Positions 40,418 to 50,101 of a stretch of DNA of 64,000 nucleotides are shown in pieces. Position numbers and translations under genes: made by a program. The notes below the pieces were generated by a model. The model was not told the origin of the DNA. It saw only the letters and a program-made list of their open reading frames with translations, and did not search any database. Each line of letters starts with the position of its first letter. Within the stretch, counting starts at the first letter, position 1. The stretch comes from Anopheles merus (lineage: Eukaryota > Arthropoda > Insecta > Diptera > Culicidae), in the NCBI RefSeq assembly GCF_017562075.2, contig NC_054085.1:9518259-9582258 (forward strand), given 5' to 3'.

Positions 40418-41395
40418 TTAAACACCAGTATGGTTCCGAATCCACTCACGACCCTCGGCAATGCTGCTGTAAACGCCGTATTTGTTCGGCTGCGCACATC
40501 CAATCGCCCACGAAATTACTCCCGCTTGTATGCCCCGGCAAATTAACGGTCCTCCAGAATCTCCCTATTCGAACAAAAACGTATTTTGAACCAACAACAA
40601 CCAACACAAATGCAACTACTTCCCTCACTTACATCACACGCATCGCGCATCCCTTCCGGATAGCCCGCGCACAGCATCCGCGCTGTAATCTCGTCCGTCC
40701 CTTCGTACGCCTTCCGGCACACCGCCTGCGACACGATCGGCATCACAACCTGCCGCAGCTGCTCCCTCGATTCGCGGCCCAACGTTTCACCCCAGCCCAT
40801 TGCCGTGCACCGTTCGGCCGGTGGAAAGCGTCTACGCCGCTCCGGCAACTTAACGAACGTTCCACGCCGATAGCGTTGCTTTAGCTTCAGCAACCCAAAA
40901 TCGTAGTCTCCGGTGGCGTACGAAAACCGCTCGTGCTTGATCACCTTCTCGACCCGATGCAGCTTGCCGCCGCGGTTAAAGAACGACGAGTTGGCGCGCA
41001 CCATTACCGACGTCGGGGAGATCTTGCTGGATGAGGTAAGAGCATCAGTAAAAATATACAAACAATTTCAACAACACTAGGGAGCGCTTTACTCTGCACA
41101 GTGAGCCGCCGTTAGAACCCAACTTTCGCTGATCAGTGTGCCACCGCAAATGTGCTGCTTCACCCTTGGCGTCCATCGCTGGATCGACACCACGTACGGG
41201 TAGGACACTATGGTTGCTTCCGTTCCATTCACAATGCGAAAGCTCATTTTTTGCTTTGCGCTAACTTCACTTAATACAGCTAATGAAAGGGATAAATAAC
41301 TTCTAGATGAATAAAGCAACAAATTACAAACCGATTTGATTACCGCAATAAAACAGTGACCACAAAACGGCAATAATCATGAACGCTAACCGCAT
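40418..41395 (-). CDS. Secreted trypsin-like serine protease (S1), copy A, four exons
   Basis: Spliced on the minus strand as 41395-41344, 41264-41093, 41026-40633 and 40564-40418, giving 765 nt and 254 residues. All junctions are GT-AG and the phases (1, 2, 0) agree. The start is chosen because it opens a hydrophobic signal peptide (MRLAFMIIAVLWSLFYC). A short propeptide follows, then the activation site R27/IVNG. The triad is His72 (LTAAHC), Asp117 (YDFGLLKL) and Ser209 (GDSGGP). Asp203, six residues before the serine, predicts trypsin-type cleavage after Arg or Lys. There is no CLIP domain, so this is a simple secreted S1 protease. Oddities are Ala instead of Gly at chymotrypsin position 216 (SWAIGC) and Tyr at 225 (NKYGVY). 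The gene lies 198 bp downstream of copy B with the same intron pattern, a tandem duplicate. Role in digestion, reproduction or haemolymph is not decidable from sequence. Confidence 0.92.
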
Positions 41396-41484
41396 GTTCA
41401 GCGAGCTTTTTCAAACCGTACTAAGCGTGCTCTCTCCGCTCAACCTGCGCTTATGTGCAAAGCGTTGTAAAACTGGAACAGAAG

Positions 41485-41490
41485 TTTATT
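41485..41490 (-). terminator. Poly(A) signal AATAAA of protease copy B
   Basis: AATAAA on the minus strand, about 104 bp past the copy B stop codon and before the copy A start, in the short spacer between the two genes. Position and motif fit a 3' end signal; use not tested. Confidence 0.5.
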
Positions 41491-41593
41491 GAATTAGCTT
41501 TTAATGTTGTTATTTTGCCCATTATTTGTAGATAACCGTCAAGGTCGCTCGCTTAATGGTGGTCGGTAATTGGCAAAGGGATGTTGAAATGGC

Positions 41594-42601
41594 TCACACT
41601 CCCGTGTGCTTCCGTATCCAGTCGCGCTGATTCGCAACGTTTGCGTAAAATCCGTACCGGTTTGCTTTGGCACAGCCCACACCCCACGAGGTAATGCCAG
41701 CCTGGATGCCCAGGCACAGCAACGGTCCGCCAGAATCGCCCTTCAAAAGACAGGAAAGAAGTGATTACAACGAAAGACTTAAATGCTATTAAAGCGTGTA
41801 ACTTGCGATCTTTTCGTACCTCGCACGCATCTTGACCCCCGGCCGCATACCCGGCACAGATCATGCGACTCGTGATTGTCTCCCAGCCCTCATAAATCTC
41901 CTTGCACACCTCCTGCCGCACAATCGGCAGCCGCACCATACGGAGCTGCTCCCGGTCGCCCGTTTTCTTCGTCATGCCCCAGCCAACGACCGTACAGAGC
42001 TCACCCGGCGGAAAGCGTTTGTAGGACGTCACCAGACGCACTGGTACCGCTCGTACGAATCGTGCCACCAGCTTAATCAACCCATAATCGTAATCAATCC
42101 CGGGACTACCGTAGTCAAAGCTATCGTGCAGCACCGTACGCTCGATCGGGAGAAAGACGCCACCGGAAGCGTGGAAGGACGACTCTACCCGCACAATGCC
42201 ACCTTGGCGGAACTCGGGGTCACTGCAGCGAAATAGACAGCAACATTTGAATGGTCTTTTCCCATTCCCACCTAACTACTTACTCAACGCAATGCCCTGC
42301 GGTCAGTATCCACTGATCGCTCACGAACGTTCCACCGCAGATGTGCGAGCCTTCGTTTTTACTCCATCGCTGAACCGACACCAGAAACGGGTAATCGTCG
42401 ATGACTGCGTACGTCCCATTGACGATGCGGTACGACGACCCCTGCTGGCGGCGGCTACACACCACTAATCCTACAATTAATCGGCAGAAGATCGTCGTAT
42501 TTCGACGTATTAGACGGGTGAGCGCAATTTGATGGATCACCGAATTGCTTGCCGAGCGTTTGTGCTGCCACGATCATCAACACCAACCAGACGGGGCTCA
42601 T
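41594..42601 (-). CDS. Secreted trypsin-like serine protease (S1), copy B, four exons
   Basis: Exons on the minus strand are 42601-42541, 42470-42284, 42222-41820 and 41740-41594: 798 nt, 265 residues, GT-AG introns in phases 1, 2 and 0. The first exon encodes a signal peptide (MSPVWLVLMIVAAQTLG). A propeptide ends at R35, followed by IVNG. Catalytic residues are His80 (LTAGHC), Asp128 (YDYGLIKL) and Ser220 (GDSGGP); Asp214 sets trypsin-like specificity. The usual AAHC is AGHC here. Gly216 is kept (SWGVGC), unlike copy A, and position 225 is Tyr (NRYGFY). A serine protease chain of this size with a short propeptide and no CLIP domain is a typical secreted insect trypsin-like enzyme. It is transcribed towards copy A with identical intron positions, so the two arose by local duplication and have since diverged substantially. 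Physiological substrate unknown. Confidence 0.92.
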
Positions 42602-42621
42602 CGCGTACGGACCGTTGTTTA

Positions 42622-42656
42622 CGCACTGGATGGGCTGTATTGCGGGCTTGTTTAAA
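42622..42656 (-). promoter_or_regulatory. Possible TATA-like core promoter of protease copy B
   Basis: On the minus strand TTTAAA (42656-42651) lies about 25 bp upstream of TCCAGTG, which resembles an arthropod initiator. The predicted leader before the ATG at 42601 would be about 25 nt. Weak motifs only. Confidence 0.3.
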
Positions 42657-43212
42657 GCTCATCTATTGCCTGCGGAGTACAGTACAATGGATGGTTTATT
42701 GCGCCTCGTGGAGTAAAACAATTTGTTGAAATGTATTGAAGCGTGTAAAACACATTAGTGGGTAGAAATAAAATCGCGTTAAAATAAAGCATTATTCGGA
42801 ATTCGGAAGAAACAATTGCTTTTGGGGGATTTTATAGCACAGAATATATGGGTTTTATTTGAGTAACAATCTGATGAAAAGGGATTTGATTTATTGCAGA
42901 CTCAGCTTGTGATTGGGAAGCGAATGGGAAGTAGCGCATTCGTTGATTATCTTTGGGAATATGTTCGAGCATGGCGTATGGTGATGTGGGACGATTGACG
43001 AGCTCTTTAGTACGATATTCCATACTAACCTTCAGGTTCGGCAATAGAAACAGAGAAGAGCGCAGTAGTTCGTTGTCTTGATCAGACAACGCACAACTTT
43101 ACTGGAGATCGGGACATCATTAATCTTTGTTGAATGTTATATCGTCCATCGTATAAATTACGTAGTTTCGCATGGACCTCAGAGCAATAATATAGGACAG
43201 TAGTGTATCTTA

Positions 43213-43456
43213 CAACGTTTTCCATGATTTATTGGTTGGCTCGTAATTTTTTGGACTCGTCTCACGATTTTTTCATCATTTCCCATAAATTTTTGGTTCG
43301 TTCCGACGATATAGTGGTATCATCTAATTGTAAATCAATACAATTGAACCAACATATCTAGGAAACGCTCAAAAAATCGTGGAAACACATCAAAAAGATA
43401 TGAGAAGCAACCAAACAAGTTTGGAGAAACAACCAAAAAAACCTTGGGAAACCCTG
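43213..43456. mobile_element. Foldback MITE with ~100-bp inverted arms, 244 bp, TA target site
   Basis: The arms 43213-43310 and 43357-43456 are imperfect inverted copies built of repeated TTTTTTGG / GGTTG / TTTCCCA motifs, separated by a short loop around 43311-43356. The outer ends are CAACGTTTTCCATGATTTAT and, inverted, CAGGGTTTCCCAAGGTTTTT, each next to TA (43211-43212 and 43457-43458). It is a long-TIR MITE of Tc1/mariner type with no coding content, sitting between the protease pair and the 622-residue gene. Confidence 0.6.
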
Positions 43457-43458
43457 TA

Positions 43459-44054
43459 TATTGAATATTGAACTACGTAAAGCTTATTAATGTCTATTTT
43501 TACAAAAGTTATAATGTGTGCTTCCATTCAAGCACCTTCTCTGCTCTCTTCTATATATTTTAAAGCTCCTTTTTGATCTCTTAGTCTGAGGTTCTAAAGA
43601 CGCAATGTCCAATAAAATTAGGCCTTATAACTCTTTAGGCAATAGGATTGATTTTAATACTTTCTTATAACAAATGAAAGCAATTTTACAAAGCACCTTT
43701 TCATTACCATCAATCAGTTTTTAGACAGGATCCAGATGACAAAAACATAAATACAATCATGAACACAAGTCAGAAATGTATTACTCTAGTAGCTATTCAT
43801 CGACCACTTCAATTCGTCAGCATCTCTTCTATAATCTTAATCTATAATCGTAATATTTCAATGATTGAATATCAATACATGACATTGTCTGATATTTTCA
43901 AACCCCTTTTCTTATGAAAAAAGTGTGTAAAATGTGTGAAAAGATGCAAATTGCTAAAAATGTTGAAATAAATGGCTCTCAAAATTTCAAACAAAAAATC
44001 GTTGCTGTCAGATTATATATCCCTGAAAGGCGGTAATATGCCCGAGAAAGTGCG
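43459..44054. other. No gene; AT-rich spacer
   Basis: AT-rich sequence between the foldback MITE and the CGCAGTCTTG cluster; nothing coding is seen. Confidence 0.5.
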
Positions 44055-44167
44055 CCGCAGTCTTGCGATACAAATCCGCAGTTGCCGGTATCGTCAACAT
44101 TTTCGCGTATCGTTCCGCAGTCTTGCGATTGACTCATGACGATTCATGAAGGTGTATCGCAGTCTTG
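44055..44167. repeat. Dispersed CGCAGTCTTG motif, three copies
   Basis: CCGCAGTCTTGCGAT occurs at 44055-44069 and 44115-44129, and CGCAGTCTTG again at 44158-44167, with TATCG-rich filler, about 220 bp upstream of the coiled-coil gene initiator. It could be old repeat debris or a cluster of binding sites. Confidence 0.4.
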
Positions 44168-44383
44168 AGTTCTATCGCAAAACCCTGTATTAACAACATT
44201 TTATATGCTATCCAACATGCAATCGATTTCAAAATCAGCCGATGTTAACAAACTGTCACAAAATGAAAAAAACCTAAGAGAAACCGTCATTTTAAAAAGT
44301 ACTGTACCCTATGGCAACGTTAGCATAGCTTTTGCAATAACCTTGAACAACGGAGCGAGAACATCTTCCTAGTAGGCGTTGCT

Positions 44384-44389
44384 TCAGTC
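44384..44389 (+). promoter_or_regulatory. Initiator (TCAGTC) of the 622-residue coiled-coil gene
   Basis: TCAGTC matches the arthropod initiator consensus TCA(G/T)T(C/T), with A+1 at 44386. It leaves a 49-nt leader before the ATG. No convincing TATA box or downstream element was seen at the expected spacing. Confidence 0.4.
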
Positions 44390-44434
44390 TGGCCTTTACT
44401 TCCTCCTGCAACTGTTCGACCGCGAAAATTTGCA

Positions 44435-46303
44435 ATGGCAGCAAACATCACGCCGCCAACCTGTTCCGAACTGCTGGCCGAAGCGTTTGGCGATCCCGAA
44501 CCCGGAAGCTTGAACTTTACCTCCCTACAGCAATTGCTGCAGGCACTACTTACCCGGCTGAACCTGCAGAATGTACCGGTTGATCAAGTTGGGCGTGACC
44601 TACCAAAACCAACAGCAGCAGCGGCAGCAGAACAAACAGACCCCGTCGAATCCCCCGTATCGGAAGTACCCTCAGCACAAACACCAACCGTCGAAGAGGA
44701 TCGATTACCGGCCCTTGAGCAGGCGGCACCCGAGCCGATCGTCCGCTTTGAAGACACCGAAGCTTACCATCAGTTGCTTGCAGCGATAGAGCAGCTTCAA
44801 GCCGAGCATGCCGTCTTGAAAGGTCAGCTGCACGAACAGACCAAAGTAAACAAAGCCATCTTACCGAGCGCAGAACAGTTGGAAGAGTTTAGCCGTAGCA
44901 GAATCTCATGCCTTCAGTCCACCGCCGATATCCCGCTCGACTTCCTAACGCTGGCCGCACGCCTCGACAAGATTGACGAATCGATCGGCAAGCTGACGGC
45001 GCTGGCCAACGACACCGTGCTGGAGTACGCACGGCTTGAAAAGTCCGTCCTGCCGTACCTGGACGGCGGTGAGCTAATCGTGATGCGTGCCCAGCTGGAC
45101 AACATTAATCAACTGCTGAAGGCACATTATCCGAGCTTTCGTGCGCACTGCAGCACGGTTAGCATTCTTCAGCGGGCGCGCCCCGTCAGTCTGGACGCGG
45201 CCGTGCCGATTGACTTTTATCAACATTCGGTGCCGAGTACGGTTAAATCGCTTGTGCCGCGCCGTAGTACGATCAAGCACCAGCCGGGCCCGGATTTGGA
45301 GAAAGAGCTGGACGCGATTCGTGGTGTGCTAACGAGTCTGGTGGCACGGTTACCCCTGCCGGAGCAAGAATCATGCTCGGATGTGTCACACCCACTATCG
45401 AGCACATCGCTCGAGCTTTCGGCAGACAATCTGCGCGCTATTTGGCCGCGAGAGTTGGACGAACTGCTGCGATCCTGTAACGAGCGAATAGAGGTTCTTG
45501 AAAAGACGTCCCAAGAGCAGGCTCAACAACTGGACAGCATAGCAACGGATTGCACTGCCGCCTCCGAAGCACACGATGATTTAAGGGTTATGTTTGAAAA
45601 CTTCCGCGAATCGATTTCCAGTGACGTGCGCAGCCTGGAGTTAGAATTTACCGAAAAATTTCTGTCCCTCGTCGACCGGCTGCGCGTAGAGCAGACGGAA
45701 ACGAGCAATCGGCTGGACCTGCTCGACCAGCAGATGGAAAACCGCGTTGAGTACGAACACTTCCGCACGCGCCTATCCAAAGAAACGTTCGCCAAAACGA
45801 TCGGAGAGCTGCAGAGTCAAATCGATATAAGGGTGGAGCATTTCTCCAACGAGCTCGAACGTCTCACCAACCATCTGAAGTACGTTAGCACTGGAATGCT
45901 GAGCAAGCCGGACAAAGCCGAGCTAGAGCGTCTCGAGTCGCGAATGCGCCATCGGCTGAACTTTATCCACTTGGTGCTGGGCAACATTAGAAGCACGCTG
46001 CGGAGCAGTGTTGAAGCCGCAGGAGCAAAGATACGGCTCGGACCGGAACCGCTGCGATGCGTTTCCTGCAACCACGAGACAACGATGCGTGCCCTGGAGG
46101 AGCTCATCCCAACCGGGAAGTCATTGCGCTGTGCCGAAAAGCAACACCAGCAGCGCATCAGACAGCTAAACAAGATGGCACTGCGAATTGCGGGGGATCA
46201 TGCGACCAAGCATCCTAAGCCGGCACCGAAACCGAAGCAAGGGACGACAGCCAAAGCCAACATGCAGAAACCTGAAGAGCTTGCTTATAAGGTACACAAG
46301 TAG
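44435..46303 (+). CDS. Coiled-coil protein of 622 residues, possibly DUF4795/QRICH2-like; single exon
   Basis: An uninterrupted 622-residue frame with coding-like codon use and a good start context (GCAATGG). No introns are needed. The protein is rich in Glu, Leu, Gln and Arg heptads. Coiled-coil stretches are likely around residues 110-150, 165-235, 295-310, 340-480 and 485-540. A low-complexity Ala/Glu/Pro linker lies near residues 50-100. Close to the C-terminus Cys542-x2-Cys545 (RCVSCNH), with a further Cys in SLRC, looks like a small metal-binding knuckle, and the tail is basic (Lys/Pro/Arg). Long coils ending in a CxxC motif resemble the DUF4795 region of QRICH2, a sperm-flagellum-associated family, but I recall this resemblance only in outline. 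There is no signal peptide or membrane segment, so a cytoskeletal or axonemal structural role is a guess. Existence of the gene is much surer than the family assignment. Confidence 0.82.
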   Translation: MAANITPPTCSELLAEAFGDPEPGSLNFTSLQQLLQALLTRLNLQNVPVDQVGRDLPKPTAAAAAEQTDPVESPVSEVPSAQTPTVEEDRLPALEQAAPEPIVRFEDTEAYHQLLAAIEQLQAEHAVLKGQLHEQTKVNKAILPSAEQLEEFSRSRISCLQSTADIPLDFLTLAARLDKIDESIGKLTALANDTVLEYARLEKSVLPYLDGGELIVMRAQLDNINQLLKAHYPSFRAHCSTVSILQRARPVSLDAAVPIDFYQHSVPSTVKSLVPRRSTIKHQPGPDLEKELDAIRGVLTSLVARLPLPEQESCSDVSHPLSSTSLELSADNLRAIWPRELDELLRSCNERIEVLEKTSQEQAQQLDSIATDCTAASEAHDDLRVMFENFRESISSDVRSLELEFTEKFLSLVDRLRVEQTETSNRLDLLDQQMENRVEYEHFRTRLSKETFAKTIGELQSQIDIRVEHFSNELERLTNHLKYVSTGMLSKPDKAELERLESRMRHRLNFIHLVLGNIRSTLRSSVEAAGAKIRLGPEPLRCVSCNHETTMRALEELIPTGKSLRCAEKQHQQRIRQLNKMALRIAGDHATKHPKPAPKPKQGTTAKANMQKPEELAYKVHK

Positions 46304-49300
46304 GGAATTCTTCCTTTCTACAAAATTTTGAGACAACTTGACGTCATTATTCAAAATCGTTAAAATAATTTCAAAACATCTTAGACATTAAAACCAACTT
46401 TTATGGACTTGATTGAGCATTTCAGCTTGTGTCTAATAGCTCAAAATGTATAGATTCCTCCAGAAGTAACAGCTCTTCAGACAAACAAAATTATTCAAGC
46501 AAACATACGAATTTCTCTCCTTCCTTTTAATTGCACACAGTTAATGGACATTGGGGTTAAATATTTGTCAAATTCCACCATCCCTCTGTCATCCAAGCTG
46601 GCTTTGCTTTTTCAATTCACACATTCTTTCGGATTTAATGAGGTCCATCCAAATCCCATGTGCGTCGTATCTTGACTTGTTTTTCTCAGCCAATTTTCAG
46701 AAAGCTCCAAAAACAAAATCTCCCAAAAAGCAAACCCTATATCATGTTGCACAATCGGGCGACCCTATTGTATTATGGTTATTGTTATTTTACCTGCACC
46801 AAACACGCCCTAAGCTCACCTTCAAACAGACGCCATCTAAAATCGATTCAAATGGACGGAAAAATAGATATGCATTCCAGTTTAGGTAGGTGCTTTCGTC
46901 TGTGAGTGTTGCCCAACTAACAGTCGCGCGCCGTCCCGCTCGTTATCTAGCCCGTTTCCACATGGCGTGAGTGTCACATTTTGGAGAATTATGCAACTGC
47001 AACACGACGACGCTTGATGATGCATTTCATGCTACGCATACGCTTCCAACGACAAAACGACGAAAAAACTGGTTCCCGCCCTTCAAGTTATGCTTCCCGC
47101 TTCTCCCGATCGGACGGCAGATTGCAGGGAATTGCTTGCGGAACGTTAGGTTTTTTCCATGAATTTCATGCCTCAAAGATCCGTATTTGTAAAAGACATT
47201 TTAATGCCAAACACACACGCACAAACAATCTGTTTTTTATTCGCTTAATGTTCTTCATCTAATGCTTTTAAGTTCCGCTCACACGGCACAAGATTTATGG
47301 AGATTCGCCCATTAACTCCCTTCCTTCGTTCCTTTTGCGCATAGTATGTGCACGTGGCTGAAGCTTAATGTTGCGCGCTTCACACACCCTGCTATGCCTA
47401 CTAGGATGTGATGAAATTTGTATTTACCCGATGTGTACCTCGCGTCCACGGTCAACATCTTCGGTCACACAAATTGCACAATACCTGCGCGAGTAATGGT
47501 CATCGTGTCTGCCGCACTTGGTCAATAATTACTTCGCCGAACATTATTTACCCACCCCGAACCGGGTCCATTCATCTTCGAATGCAGCATCACGAGCAGG
47601 CCACAGGGACCTTGAATGATTGTTGTCACTTCCAACGGTGTCATGACGCGGCATGATCGAATCTCTCGAATTCGCCCTACCTTAAAACCCACTTGTAGGG
47701 TGACCTCAAGATTGGTTCCAATTCGAGGTGAACGTCTCGTTTCTCGTTTCGGACGACAGCAACCGGCTTTTGTCGCTCTTTGGGCTCTTTAGCTTCGGGA
47801 GGCTTCATTCAGGGCCGTTGGACTCTCGGGCGCGCGCGCTCGCGTGCCTGTGTGTTTGTGTTGTTATTTCAAGCCAACGGGCGAAAACCGTTACTGGGCA
47901 TGGGCTGCAGTTGCTGTTGCAGTTTTTCCCACTCTCCAATATCTGCAGCCGGTGGTGGTGGTGGTGGTGCGTGTAGGAGCGGCCGTTGAGAAATAGCGGT
48001 CTTTGCACAAGCCCGTTGAAGTGGAAAGAACGGCCTCCCCCCGCACACAAGACTGTTGCGCAGTCAGAGCGAGAGAGAGAGAGAACGGCATGGCCTATTG
48101 ACGCACAATGGGTTTGTGGTGGTGGTAAAGGTTAGATAGAAAAAAAACTAGTTAACTAAATTAGTCATAAAATTTTGCACATCCAATTAAGAGACTAGAA
48201 CAGGTGCCTTCGCTATTTTTTACCACAAAACCGGCTCTTCTCTTCTTCGGAGCAATTAAGTCTTTTGAAAGCATTTTAATGTAGCGATGTTTTTTTGTTT
48301 GCTTAATGAATAATTAAACTCACTTTTACGTGTCTTGTTGTCTAATAAGATATTCTTTCCTGAAGATTGTTATTTTTTGTTAGTTGCTATTTCTATTTTA
48401 ACCGCCTTATACCACTTTGCGAACGGCAGTAAGCCATGGTTGGTGCCATGGTTACGGCTTTGCGCAATTTTCTTGAGGGCGATAGGTCTTCTGAAATGCG
48501 CAATACAACCCGCGTGTTTGGCCCCCTTTTTCAGATTTGGAATGTACCCCTTCTTGGGCAGAGAACACAGACGAAGAGATAGACAGAGTGACCGAAAGAG
48601 AGATAGAGATCGAGGATCGAGTAGGTGTTGGAGCGCTCTACCAGCAATAAACCGCAAGATCACTTGATTTTGCAGCAACGGAGTGCTGTGCGCCCTAGGG
48701 CGTCAATGCTTCCGAATAAATGGTGCAAATTATTGCCACAAACGCTCACCTTCCTCCCGCCAAAAACACATACACACACATTCGTGTGAAGAGTGAAAGT
48801 GAAAGCAACTCTGCTGAAGCACTAACTCGGCTGATACTCATCATGGATTACACCGAAGAAAAAAACACAAAAATTAACAATTTTGGAAGCCAAAAAGGCA
48901 TTGCAAGTCATGCGGTGCGGCGAGGCTCACCTCGCTTTTGAAGCGAATGAATGATGAATAATGCTAACAAACAACCGGAGTAGCGATCTCAACTCCTGGT
49001 GACGTCGAAGAGGTTGTTGTCTTGTTTTTTTTTTTGGCTTGCTGTTTGGCGATGGAAGACGATTCGTTACGAAGCCACGGAAACCTTACCGACTTATTAT
49101 TGTGCATTTGTGTCTCATTTTTTTTTATTGTTGATCTAACCAAGCGAAGCGACCGCAAAGATCAAACCTGAAAGATGGATGAGAAGGCCTGCTGTTTTGA
49201 TTGGAAGTCTGAAGTCGTAAAGCCGACCTGAAAGAGAAGCCTACAGATCCCTCTCCACTTTACCTCCCTGCTAAAGAACTGACTGCAAGTTGTTAGCTCC

Positions 49301-49346
49301 CCCACGAAGCATTAGACGGCCACCACCGGACCCTCTGGGTGGAAAA
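46304..49346. other. No recognisable gene
   Basis: Begins as the probable 3' UTR of the coiled-coil gene (no AATAAA found nearby). It then has mixed spacer with a (GGT)n tract and GA-rich words near 48069 and 48580. Confidence 0.5.
47951..47969. repeat. (GGT)n tract
   Basis: GGTGGTGGT run of about six units. Confidence 0.7.
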
Positions 49347-49386
49347 TAGAGCGAGATAGAGCGAAAAAGAAAGAGAGCGAGAGACG
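49347..49386. promoter_or_regulatory. GA-rich tract upstream of the small two-exon gene
   Basis: Purine run with repeated GAGA and GAGCGAGA motifs about 300 bp before the ATG at 49688. Such tracts bind GAGA-factor-type proteins at many insect promoters. Role inferred only from motif and position. Confidence 0.25.
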
Positions 49387-49687
49387 CAAGCTTTTCAGTC
49401 AAAGCCGCGAAAGACGAATCCAAACGAACACCGCGCGCCGGGCTGCATCTGGACGAGCGCTCAGCGAGCCGTAAAGCACATGGTGGTGGTGATGATGATG
49501 GTGGGGAGTTCGTGAGGTTCGCGATCATGATCTATGCCAGCGCGGGCACACACCGTTGTGGCGCAAGAAGGTGTCCGGTTCGAGAGCGCGAGCGCTTTTC
49601 GTTTGGTTGTCGCAAGCTTTGCTTCGGCTATTTCTGCAAATAACGAGCCTATTTTGCCTCCGCCTGTCTTTCTGTCTGTCTGTCAAG

Positions 49688-50101
49688 ATGCAGCTGCTGC
49701 AACGGAAAAAGACTGACCCGAGCTTCGTGATCAGCATCGAGAGCGGTGTCGAGGAGGTGCGGGAACCTAAGGTGAGTGTGCGCCAAGTGCCGATCCTCGT
49801 GCTAGCGAAGATCGTGACCGGATCTTCCTAACATTCTAAGCAGCACGCTTCCATAAATTAATGATCGTGTACATGATTGCAACAGGTACACGAGGAATGT
49901 GACTTTCTGGTGGATGTGCTCACCGGCAAGCGGTCGGTGTCACCCGATTTCTGCTGCAAGATGCTGTACATGATCTTCTGCACCTGCTTCACGAGCGATG
50001 GCGGCGCAAGCCAGCGACCGAAGTTAGCAGCGGCCAGTGTGGCAGCGGCCGCACCGCAAACCAGCAATACACAGCGACCCCTAACCTACCAAACGATCTG
50101 A
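49688..50101 (+). CDS. Small two-exon gene, 99-residue cysteine-containing protein of unknown function
   Basis: Exon 1 is 49688-49771 and exon 2 is 49886-50101, joined by a 114-bp intron with a strong donor (AAG/GTGAGT) and acceptor (TTGCAACAG), phase 0. The product starts MQLLQRKKTDPSFVISIESG. It continues in exon 2 through VHEECDFLVDVLTGKRSVS, then a short hydrophobic cysteine-rich stretch (CCKMLYMIFCTCF, about residues 52-64), and ends in an Ala/Gln/Thr-rich tail. No signal peptide is seen. The hydrophobic cysteine cluster could be a palmitoylated membrane-associated segment or a structural core. I do not recognise the family. Support comes from the splice signals, the frame continuity across the intron and the GC-rich third positions compared with the surrounding DNA. 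A GA-rich tract (49347-49386) upstream may belong to its promoter. An upstream in-frame extension looks like untranslated leader. Confidence 0.5.

Noticed and set aside
44168..44191. ACCCTGTA as the right end of another TA-type MITE
   Set aside because: It resembles the right terminus of the foldback MITE, but no inverted partner lies within several hundred bp.
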